Assembly (NCBI GenBank): GCA_013330925.1
Contig: DUHJ01000053.1
Location: forward strand, 1 to 6,188
Length of the DNA stretch: 6,188 bases
Direction of reading: 5' to 3'
Origin: Candidatus Poseidoniaceae archaeon
GTDB lineage: Archaea; Thermoplasmatota; Poseidoniia; Poseidoniales; Poseidoniaceae
The notes under the pieces were generated by a model. It worked only from the letters and a program-made list of their open reading frames with translations, was not told the DNA's origin and searched no databases. The position numbers and the translations under genes are program-made. The first letter of the stretch is position 1, and each line of letters opens with the position of its first letter. This document shows positions 1 through 6,032 of the stretch, in pieces.

Positions 1-360
1 GTCGTGCACCGATCCAAGGTCGCTTCGCTTCGAAGAACCGTCTTCAAGCAAACAATGCACAGGGTGGCTTCGCAACCGCTGCCACGTTTCTTCGGCACCG
101 GTGATGCCGGTGTCGGTCAAGAAGTACGCCTTGCGTTTTCTGGCAACACCGGAAACGTGGGCCTGCCGTTCAACCAGCAAACCGGAATCCTTCAACGAGG
201 CAATGGCCCGGGGCACGTTCGATCGTGCGATGGCCACGGCGTTGGCGATTCCCATTTGCGACAGGGCGAACGGGACTTCAACGCTCGACTTGTAGTCGAC
301 GTAGTCGCGGAGGTGAAGCAGGATGCGTTCCTGCACACCCGGTTTTGGATTGCCGCTCAA
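1..360 (-). CDS. N-terminal part of a winged-helix DNA-binding protein (3' end outside window)
   Basis: The open frame gives 120 residues and continues past the window edge. Residues 9-96 look like a winged helix-turn-helix: helix 1 at about 9-21 (VQERILLHLRDYV), helix 2 at about 31-38 (FALSQMGIA), a recognition helix at about 44-59 (IARSNVPRAIASLKDSG), and a basic wing at 63-82 with VERQAHVSG, RKRK and YFLT strands. This resembles an N-terminal DNA-binding domain that I associate with euryarchaeal regulators, some of which carry P-loop ATPase or repeat domains further on; what follows here is not visible. No signal peptide or membrane segment is seen, so it should be cytoplasmic. The start is TTG at 360: the frame is closed upstream by the TGA of the surface protein at 372-370, and a GAGGT lies 6 bases before the TTG. 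The only in-frame ATG (residue 36) falls inside the helix-turn-helix and would destroy it. The gene lies 9 bases after the surface protein gene and is likely co-translated with it. Confidence 0.8.
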   Translation of the reverse strand, partial: MSGNPKPGVQERILLHLRDYVDYKSSVEVPFALSQMGIANAVAIARSNVPRAIASLKDSGLLVERQAHVSGVARKRKAYFLTDTGITGAEETWQRLRSHPVHCLLEDGSSKRSDLGSVHD

Positions 361-366
361 GTTCCA

Positions 367-371
367 ACCTC
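367..371 (-). promoter_or_regulatory. Ribosome binding site of the winged-helix gene, overlapping the upstream stop codon
   Basis: GAGGT on the minus strand matches the archaeal anti-Shine-Dalgarno complement and sits 6 bases before the TTG start at 360. It overlaps the TGA at 372-370 that ends the surface protein, which suggests termination-reinitiation coupling. It decides the non-ATG start. Confidence 0.6.
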
Positions 372-3300
372 ATTCAGTGGAAGGGACGTAATCGGGGTCT
401 GGGACCCACTGGTTGGTTTCAGCGTCCCAGATCCATCCAGGGTGCTGTGAACTCGCAGCCGCAGCCGGCGAAGCAACCGCCGTCTGTTGGGCGGGGATCT
501 CCGGAGCGGATTTCTTGGCCCAAGCGTAGGGATCTTCCTCCACCTGTGCTTCCGCTCCTTCGACCTCTTCCTCGAATTCTTCGTACTCGACAAAGAAGGT
601 CAGAACCAGGGCTGCCAACACCACCACGACAAGCAAGGCGCCGACAATGACCCAAATCATGGAAAGGCCGCTCTCGGCCGCAGAGGCCGGCGTGAGGGTG
701 TAGTCGCCACCGCTTCGGGCTTCTTGGCCGTTCATCTCGAAGTAAATGCCCGTTGCCTTGTCGCTGTTGAGCTGGTTCACGGTGATGTCCATCGCCCACG
801 TACCGTCGGAAAGGACGCGCGTGGTGTTCAGCCGCAGGTTACCCGATTCGGTCCTTGCTGACACGGTGGAGCCGGGAAGACCGGTGCCCGAGAAGGAGGC
901 GGAAACGTCGGTGTCAAGGTACGCCTCGTTGCTGACCTTTTGCACGTCGAACTCGACGGCCCGGACCAGGAAGTTGACCCGGAAGGAATACGCCACGGAG
1001 CCGTACTCGTCTTGCGCTTCAAACATCACCTGCTCAAGGGACCACTCGCTGATTTCTGTCGTGGTCTGTGCCATGCCGTCCATCGGGTTGTAGGTCGCCA
1101 CACCGCGGGCGTTGATCGTGATGTATGCAGGGTAGTCGTCGTCTTCAAAGGTCGCTGGATCGTCAAACACGTCGTAGATCAGGAGCGTGGAATCCACGTC
1201 CAAGTCGCTGAAGAAGGCCGCCAAATCGATGCTTTGGCCAGAGCCACATCGGTCGATGCTGTTCGAGTATTGGTCGCAGAAAATCGTCAGCGTCTGAGGC
1301 CAGTCCAAGCCGTTGAACACCGGTGCGTTGTTTTCACGGTCAACCGGGTTGTCGATGCGGACACGACGGCGGACTTCTTCGGAGTAATCCTCGCCGTCGT
1401 AGGCTCGAACGATGATTTCGTATTGTTGGTCGTGGATGTATTTCGAGGTGTCCCAGGTCACCTGCCATGCACCGTTGGACAGGAATTGGGTGACGATGAG
1501 TTCCTCGTCAGACATCAGGATGCTGGAGGCGAGGTCCAACACTTGGACCTCAACACGCGTTACTTGACCGTCGTTGTCCAACGCACCGCCTTGGAGGTAG
1601 GAGGAATCGCTCGCACGAAGGATGCCTCCGTCGATGACGAGGTCGCCTTCAGCAGTGTAAGCATCCACGGTCACGAAGGGTGGTGTGTTGTCGTTCTCAA
1701 TGATGAGGGTACGTCGCTCGACGGTGCAACCGTCCGGCCAATCGATGCAGAAGTCGGAGTCGGCTGCCCAGACCTCGAAGGTGTATTCCCCACTGGGCAG
1801 GTCTTCGAAGTTCCACTGGTATTCCCAAGCGGTCTGACCAGGCGTGTACAGGTGTGAGAAGTAGTCGTTGGGCCCGGTGATGTTGAACCAAATCTGTTGG
1901 ATGTCTGAGCCCTGCACGCCCGAGTAAGGGTCGGAAGCCGTCCCTGTGAACAGCACCTTGCCGTTGCGGTGCGTCGAACCGTCGAGTGGCTCGTTGAGGA
2001 TCAACGACGGAGCCACAAGGTTGAGTTTGTACTTGCGTGTTTCTTGAGGCGAGGTGTCCAAACCGTCGAAGGCACGAACGCGGAAGGTCACGTCGCTTTC
2101 GCCTTCAGGGTGTCCGGACAGGTCCCATTCAAACGACCACGTCTTGAACGGATGGTTGTTCTTGGTGATCTCTCCGTTCGCCCCAGAGGTGTCCGTGGCC
2201 GAATACCACGACTGGCTGCCGGGTGGCTGGATCTCAACACGCTTGACGATGCCGAACTGCTTCTCGTAGGCGATTTGGTCGAGCGCATATTCACCGGGGC
2301 TACCGCTTCCCGCGATGCCGTCCCAAGCCGCTCCAGTCAGGGTCACCGTGGTCGCAAAAGATGCTCCATCGAGTTGATCCACGACCACGCTTGGTCGAAG
2401 GTTGTCGAGGTTGATGACGTCGTCCACGCCACCGGTCAAGGTAAACGAGAAGGTTTTCTCGCCCTTGCCGAACTTGTAGGCTTCCACGGTGTAGAAGGCC
2501 TGCTCACGTCCGTTGACGCAATCTTCGTCAGCCGTGTCGACCTTGGTGTCACCGTCGTTGTCGTAGCCGTCCGCGCAGGAGTTCTCATCGATGGATTCGA
2601 CGGTTGGCGTTCCGGGGACGTCCACCGCGGTGTCCCCGACGATGTGGTTCCAGTTTCGGTCGATCAGGAAGTCACTGGGGAGGGAAACGAAATCGGTGAA
2701 TCCGAACGCATCGGTTTCCAATTCGTACAACGGAAGACCGACCGAGTCACGGATGACCACCGTGGCGTCGGCGACGTTGGAACCTGCCGCCTTCACTTGG
2801 TAACGAACAAGTTCACCTTGGCGCACTTGCGTGCCCCACTCGGAGTTTTGATTCTGAACGAAAATCTTCGACGTGTCGAAGTTTTGGAGGTCCGCGTAAG
2901 AGAAGACGGTGGAGTTGGTCACCAGCTCGATGGCGAGTGGCATGTCGCGTGGCGGCAATTCTGCCGAGACGGGAAGTTGCAGGCACTCGTCCGTTACGTA
3001 GGGGCACTCCGCGCCTTCCCAGGCGAGCATCACGGGATAACCGGAGGACACATCGGGAATGAACTCGGATTGCACCGTGATTCGGGATTCTGTGACGTTG
3101 TACACTTGGGTGGCGTTGGTCCACGTGTTGCCTGAGAAGTAACCAATGGAACCGTACTTGTTGCCGTAATTGTCGTCGAATTGGAAGATGCGGACACCGA
3201 AGTCACCGGTCTCCATCTCGTTGTCCTGAACGTTCACGATGCCACCGTTGACGCGGAGCGCATCGCCCATGTTGTTGGCCACACGGTTGTTTTCGATGGT

Positions 3301-4716
3301 CGCGCTGGCCATGAACACGTGGATGGCAGGGCAAGCGAAGTCACCGCCGTACATCCAGTTCGAGTTGCAGGTGCCGGAGTTGTTCTCGATGATGTTGTTG
3401 GCGAAGTACATCCGGTTCGCACTTGGCGAGGGCACGCTCCAACCTTGGTCGCGGTAGTGGTATTCTCCGAGAACCACAGGCTCGCGGGCCGTGTCGTGAA
3501 TCGTGTTGTTCTCCGCGATCACGTCAGAGGAGCCGTAAATCCAGAATCCATTGTACCCCTCGATCGGCCCGATGTCGTTGTTGTACGCTTCGACCACCGA
3601 CGAGCGGATACCAAAGCCGGAACCGCTGGTGGCTCCGGAAATGGAGTTCCCTGTGGCGGAAACGCGGGCACCGTCGTACGCGGTGATGCCGGCACCTTCG
3701 CCGGTGGTGATGGTGTTGTCGTCGATGTAAAGCGTGTGCTCAATGTCACCGGTTTGCTTGAACGAGTTGGTGTCGATGGCGTTGCACAGGACGTCGACGG
3801 TGGAGTTGGTCAGCCAGCCCGAGGTGCCGCGCATGAAGACACCGTAGGCGTTGTCGCTGATGCTCAAGCGTTCCAAGCGGATGTAGGAATCCTCGGTGTA
3901 AATGACCGAGAATCCGCCGCCTTGGTTGCCGCACTGAGCTTCGGTGTCACCAGTAAAACTCGAGTCCAAAACACGCATGGTGGAAAGAATTCCGAGGCCG
4001 GCTCCGTACGCCTGAATGGATGCAGCCTTGTACGACTGTTCGTCGACGCCGAGGGAAAACTCGGAGTTGGTGATGGTCGGGGAAGCCGCGTTGAGGGCGA
4101 TGACGTTGCTGGTGTTGATGTCCGAGAAGGACAGCCCGTTCGCGTCGAAGCTGGAGCCGTCGAAGATGAGTGCTCCATAGAGGTACTTCTGAGCGTTCAC
4201 GGAATAAATCGGGAAGCCGTAGGCCTTTTCGAAGTGAACATAATTCAGGCTGGTGATCGCTTCGTCAATGGTGTTGCGGAAGATCACGCCACCACCGCAA
4301 GAAGCATCGGTGTTGTAGAGCGGAACTTGCGCATTGGGGCTGTAGCATCGCCCGGTGGCAGACGCGTTGGCAGGGTTGCCCCAGAGGAAGCGAACTGGGG
4401 AGCTTTGGCTTCCTTGGGTGGCGCCGCAGGAAGCATCACCAGCGCAGATGGCGCCCTTGACGTTCACGAACGTACCGGCAGGAACGTTGACCGTGGTTCC
4501 TGCGTTGATGATGAGCTTGGCACCTTCGGCCACCTCAACGTCGCCCGTCAGGGTATGGGTGCCCGACCAGGTTTCAGTACCAACGACGATGCCAGATTTC
4601 GTCTCGTTGTTGGCCGAGACGGTCGGGACGGTCACCATGCCGACCATGAGCGACATGAGAAGGAGGGTCACGAGGGAGATGCTGCTGAGGGGACGTGTCT
4701 TGGTCACGGTATCCAC
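370..4716 (-). CDS. Giant multidomain cell-surface protein: signal peptide, beta-helix, Ig-like repeats, C-terminal membrane anchor
   Basis: 1448 residues. A signal peptide covers about 1-35 (K6 and R8, a hydrophobic core, and likely cleavage after VSA at 33-35). Residues about 45-545 form a right-handed parallel beta-helix (PbH1/NosD/pectate-lyase-like fold), with recurring NN-x-I turns best seen at 330-532. Residues 714-733 are a Cys-flanked DGxDNDGD calcium-type cassette. Three related Ig-like repeats span about 772-900, 901-1008 and 1009-1122. A cadherin/dystroglycan-like domain follows (about 1130-1250, with FFSDLDVDS), then another Ig-like domain (about 1255-1342). A transmembrane helix lies at 1352-1376, followed by an acidic cytoplasmic tail ending in HPGWIWDAETNQWVPDPDY. 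By eye there are 11 N-glycosylation sequons and 16 cysteines, all before the anchor. The start is GTG at 4716, supported by a TATA-like box about 27 bases upstream that predicts a leaderless mRNA. The GTG at codon 4 (4707), 6 bases after a GGTG, is a real alternative and also leaves an intact signal peptide. No catalytic residues could be assigned. Adhesion, glycan binding or polysaccharide processing are all possible; the exact role is unknown. Confidence 0.93.
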   Translation of the reverse strand: MDTVTKTRPLSSISLVTLLLMSLMVGMVTVPTVSANNETKSGIVVGTETWSGTHTLTGDVEVAEGAKLIINAGTTVNVPAGTFVNVKGAICAGDASCGATQGSQSSPVRFLWGNPANASATGRCYSPNAQVPLYNTDASCGGGVIFRNTIDEAITSLNYVHFEKAYGFPIYSVNAQKYLYGALIFDGSSFDANGLSFSDINTSNVIALNAASPTITNSEFSLGVDEQSYKAASIQAYGAGLGILSTMRVLDSSFTGDTEAQCGNQGGGFSVIYTEDSYIRLERLSISDNAYGVFMRGTSGWLTNSTVDVLCNAIDTNSFKQTGDIEHTLYIDDNTITTGEGAGITAYDGARVSATGNSISGATSGSGFGIRSSVVEAYNNDIGPIEGYNGFWIYGSSDVIAENNTIHDTAREPVVLGEYHYRDQGWSVPSPSANRMYFANNIIENNSGTCNSNWMYGGDFACPAIHVFMASATIENNRVANNMGDALRVNGGIVNVQDNEMETGDFGVRIFQFDDNYGNKYGSIGYFSGNTWTNATQVYNVTESRITVQSEFIPDVSSGYPVMLAWEGAECPYVTDECLQLPVSAELPPRDMPLAIELVTNSTVFSYADLQNFDTSKIFVQNQNSEWGTQVRQGELVRYQVKAAGSNVADATVVIRDSVGLPLYELETDAFGFTDFVSLPSDFLIDRNWNHIVGDTAVDVPGTPTVESIDENSCADGYDNDGDTKVDTADEDCVNGREQAFYTVEAYKFGKGEKTFSFTLTGGVDDVINLDNLRPSVVVDQLDGASFATTVTLTGAAWDGIAGSGSPGEYALDQIAYEKQFGIVKRVEIQPPGSQSWYSATDTSGANGEITKNNHPFKTWSFEWDLSGHPEGESDVTFRVRAFDGLDTSPQETRKYKLNLVAPSLILNEPLDGSTHRNGKVLFTGTASDPYSGVQGSDIQQIWFNITGPNDYFSHLYTPGQTAWEYQWNFEDLPSGEYTFEVWAADSDFCIDWPDGCTVERRTLIIENDNTPPFVTVDAYTAEGDLVIDGGILRASDSSYLQGGALDNDGQVTRVEVQVLDLASSILMSDEELIVTQFLSNGAWQVTWDTSKYIHDQQYEIIVRAYDGEDYSEEVRRRVRIDNPVDRENNAPVFNGLDWPQTLTIFCDQYSNSIDRCGSGQSIDLAAFFSDLDVDSTLLIYDVFDDPATFEDDDYPAYITINARGVATYNPMDGMAQTTTEISEWSLEQVMFEAQDEYGSVAYSFRVNFLVRAVEFDVQKVSNEAYLDTDVSASFSGTGLPGSTVSARTESGNLRLNTTRVLSDGTWAMDITVNQLNSDKATGIYFEMNGQEARSGGDYTLTPASAAESGLSMIWVIVGALLVVVVLAALVLTFFVEYEEFEEEVEGAEAQVEEDPYAWAKKSAPEIPAQQTAVASPAAAASSQHPGWIWDAETNQWVPDPDYVPSTE
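373..588 (-). other. Cytoplasmic tail of the surface protein with acidic stretch and Trp/Pro motif
   Basis: Residues 1377-1448 follow the transmembrane helix. First comes a run rich in Glu (EYEEFEEEVEGAEAQVEED), then an Ala/Pro/Ser/Gln linker, then HPGWIWDAETNQWVPDPDY at 1425-1443 and a final VPSTE. The Gly-Trp...Trp-Val-Pro-Asp-Pro spacing recalls short WW-like or DUF2510-like modules of cytoplasmic tails in other prokaryotes. I believe similar endings occur on other Marine Group II surface proteins, but cannot confirm this here. It may bind a cytoplasmic partner (inference). Confidence 0.6.
589..663 (-). other. Transmembrane anchor of the surface protein
   Basis: Residues 1352-1376 form an uninterrupted hydrophobic helix (SMIWVIVGALLVVVVLAAL followed by VLTFFV). 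Together with the N-terminal signal peptide it gives a type I topology, with about 1315 mature residues outside and 72 inside. The inner flank is acidic rather than basic, which is unusual under the positive-inside rule; the orientation rests on the signal peptide and on all cysteines and sequons lying before the helix. Confidence 0.85.
1351..2403 (-). repeat. Three tandem Ig-like repeats within the surface protein
   Basis: Residues about 772-1122 contain three diverged copies of one module of roughly 108-129 residues. Each has an opening Pro/Val strand (RPSVVVDQLDG, APSLILNEPLDG, PPFVTVDAYTAEG), a central strand (VKRVEIQPPG, IQQIWFNITGP, VTRVEVQVLD), a Trp strand (WSFEWDLSG, WEYQWNFED, WQVTWDTSK) and a closing strand (FRVRAFDGLD, FEVWAADSDF, IIVRAYDGED). 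The copies are similar in protein but not near-identical in DNA, so the duplication is old. Confidence 0.75.
2518..2577 (-). other. Cys-flanked DxDxDG calcium-binding cassette (MopE/thrombospondin-3-like)
   Basis: Residues 714-733 begin and end with Cys and contain DGYDNDGDTKVDTADED. The alternation of Asp residues matches the C-x-DG-x-DNDGD-x-x-x-D-x-x-D-x-x-C pattern seen in bacterial MopE-type metal-binding repeats and thrombospondin type 3 repeats. It is a single copy. It probably binds Ca2+ and stiffens the segment between the beta-helix part and the Ig repeats; a disulfide between C714 and C733 is likely. Confidence 0.7.
3121..3729 (-). repeat. Best-defined coils of the beta-helix domain
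   Basis: Residues about 330-532 show turns with aligned Asn: YIDDNTI, VSATGNSI, VEAYNNDI, VIAENNTI, MYFANNII, ATIENNRV, VNVQDNEM, YFSGNTW. The aligned Asn residues are N334, N357, N380, N404, N441, N477, N499 and N530, giving spacings of 23, 23, 24, 37, 36, 22 and 31. The 22-24 periodicity is typical of right-handed parallel beta-helix coils with an internal Asn ladder; the longer intervals carry loops. Confidence 0.75.
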
Positions 4717-4740
4717 CGTATCCCCCGTACTTCGGACGAG

Positions 4741-4746
4741 ATATAA
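4741..4746 (-). promoter_or_regulatory. TATA-like box of the surface protein gene
   Basis: TTATAT on the minus strand is centred about 27 bases before the GTG at 4716. That is where an archaeal TATA box sits relative to a start site, so transcription would begin at or within a base or two of the start codon (leaderless). It stands out in GC-rich surroundings, but no clear purine-rich BRE precedes it. Confidence 0.5.
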
Positions 4747-4782
4747 CGCTGTGGGCCGAATTGTTTGCCGGATTGTGTCGAA

Positions 4783-4814
4783 ATGGCGCCCGTTGTATCA
4801 AACAAAAGGGCCAT
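4783..4814 (-). terminator. Possible 3' hairpin/terminator after the protease gene
   Basis: On the minus strand, starting at the last base of the protease stop, ATGGCCC pairs with GGG-CG-CCAT (2-base bulge) and an inner TTGT pairs with ACAA around a 5-base loop TTGAT. The 5' arm includes TTTT (4807-4804) and TTT (4802-4800). Archaeal termination depends mainly on U-runs, which are short here, so this may instead protect the mRNA 3' end, or allow partial read-through into the surface protein gene. Confidence 0.35.
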
Positions 4815-5998
4815 CAAAACGCGGTCGAGCAGGTCGGATCGACGGCCTCAAACCACGCCATGGCGTCCAAACCACCGTACCCTGTTCGATCGTCATGAAC
4901 GCCCCCCAAGGAACTTCTCAGGGCTTCTTTCACATGCGTCACGCACCGGTCGTCTCCAACGCGCATGTCTGGATGAGCCTCCAAAATCATCGCCAAAGCG
5001 GACGTGACGAGGACGGTTGAAACCGAAGTTCCACTGGATGAAAACCAAGCGTCATCAGCACCCGTTGAAATGACGTTGACGCCCGGAGCATGAACTTCTG
5101 GCTTCATGTTCGGATCTTCACCAAGTCCACTTCCGCTGGAGGAATTCGTCCAAATTTCACCCGATTCGTTGGAGGCGGCCACAGAGATGACCCGAGGCAA
5201 GAAAGCAGGGGATGCCACACGCCCGTCGTCGTCAGGACCACCGTCGTTGCCGGCCGCAGCGACCACGAAGATGCCCGCATCCAGCGCCCGCCGGACGGAC
5301 GAAACGACCACGTCGCGTTGACCTTCGACCTGTTCCCCCCCCAAGGAGAGGGAAATGAGGTCGGCCTCGAAGCCCGTTCTGCACCAATCGATGGCCTCGG
5401 CAACGACGGCGTCGTCGCCCGTGTTTTCACCCTCGTCGTCGCCAGAGAGGGCTGCTGCAACCCCCAAGGTCACGCCTGGCGCGGCCCCTTTCTGATGGCC
5501 GTCGGCCAGCATCAGCCCCACCATCATCGTGCCGTGGGCGGTTGCTCCCCGATCGAGAGGAGCGGTTGAACCTCCGATGAAATCACGAAACACCACGTCG
5601 ATGTCGGACAACGCAGAGTGGCTGGTGTCCACCCCTGTGTCCACCACGCAGACCCGAACACCCGAGCCATCGTAGCCTTCGTCTGCGAGATCTCGAAGGC
5701 CGGTGCTTTCGAAGGCCCATTCAGAATCGTCAAGCGGGATTTCAACGAACAGCCACCCCTGAGAGGCGATCAAACCTGCAAGGATAACAAGCACCACCAA
5801 TCCGAGCGAAGAACGGGCGACGCGCCGGCGTCGATGCGGTACTGCGCTGACCAGCGTTGGAGCCCAGCCCATGACCTCAGAGCGCCATTCAGCTTCGTGC
5901 TCCACCGCGGATGGGTCCACGGCGGTCAGCATACGCGGTTCTCCCGGCTCCGGGAGGAACTCCATGCCTTCCAGCGCCGACGGCCTCACGGCTGACAT
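4814..5998 (-). CDS. Membrane-tethered subtilisin-like serine protease (S8 family)
   Basis: 394 residues. The S8 catalytic triad is complete: Asp120 in VCVVDTGVD, His155 in TAHGTMMVG and Ser325 in SSGTSVSTV, with the oxyanion Asn251 in AAAGNDGG. LISLSLGG (214-221) and HAPGVNVIST (303-312) are typical subtilase strands. The catalytic domain is compact, about 108-378. An acidic N-terminus of about 55 residues is followed by HRRRRVAR (55-62) and a transmembrane helix at about 63-85. This gives type II topology, with the N-terminus inside and the protease outside. Only some 20 residues separate the helix from the catalytic core, so the usual I9-type inhibitory propeptide is not recognisable. The normally conserved Pro after GTSxAx is Val329. 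Four cysteines (117, 206, 352, 390) could form disulfides. The start is ATG at 5998 with GGAGG 7 bases upstream. The gene follows the upstream membrane protein by 34 bases, probably in one operon. Its substrate is unknown; neighbouring surface proteins are candidates. Confidence 0.93.
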   Translation of the reverse strand: MSAVRPSALEGMEFLPEPGEPRMLTAVDPSAVEHEAEWRSEVMGWAPTLVSAVPHRRRRVARSSLGLVVLVILAGLIASQGWLFVEIPLDDSEWAFESTGLRDLADEGYDGSGVRVCVVDTGVDTSHSALSDIDVVFRDFIGGSTAPLDRGATAHGTMMVGLMLADGHQKGAAPGVTLGVAAALSGDDEGENTGDDAVVAEAIDWCRTGFEADLISLSLGGEQVEGQRDVVVSSVRRALDAGIFVVAAAGNDGGPDDDGRVASPAFLPRVISVAASNESGEIWTNSSSGSGLGEDPNMKPEVHAPGVNVISTGADDAWFSSSGTSVSTVLVTSALAMILEAHPDMRVGDDRCVTHVKEALRSSLGGVHDDRTGYGGLDAMAWFEAVDPTCSTAF

Positions 5999-6005
5999 TG
6001 GAGTC

Positions 6006-6010
6006 CCTCC
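6006..6010 (-). promoter_or_regulatory. Ribosome binding site of the protease gene
   Basis: GGAGG on the minus strand lies 7 bases before the ATG at 5998. It favours this start over the internal Met codons at residues 12 and 23. Confidence 0.7.
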
Positions 6011-6032
6011 GCATTTGAAGGCGTGTTGCTCA

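Noticed and set aside
276..373. ATG at 373 overlapping the surface protein stop (ATGA) as a possible gene start
   Set aside because: Its frame closes after 31 codons and is not the frame of the winged helix; the TTG at 360 with GAGGT is better supported.
940..4746. Long plus-strand open frames (305, 388 and 521 codons) opposite the surface protein
   Set aside because: They lie in exact codon register with the minus-strand gene, where stops appear only opposite TTA, CTA and TCA codons, which this gene rarely uses. Their translations are Val/Gly/Arg/His-rich with no recognisable domain, while the minus strand encodes a clear signal peptide, repeats and anchor.
5090..5569. Plus-strand 159-codon frame opposite the protease
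   Set aside because: It overlaps the conserved catalytic domain on the other strand, and its translation shows no recognisable motif.
5800..5840. RRRR before the protease transmembrane helix as a twin-arginine export signal
   Set aside because: The motif lacks the Ser/Thr-Arg-Arg-x-Phe-Leu-Lys pattern, lies 55 residues in, and is better explained as the positive-inside flank of a type II anchor.
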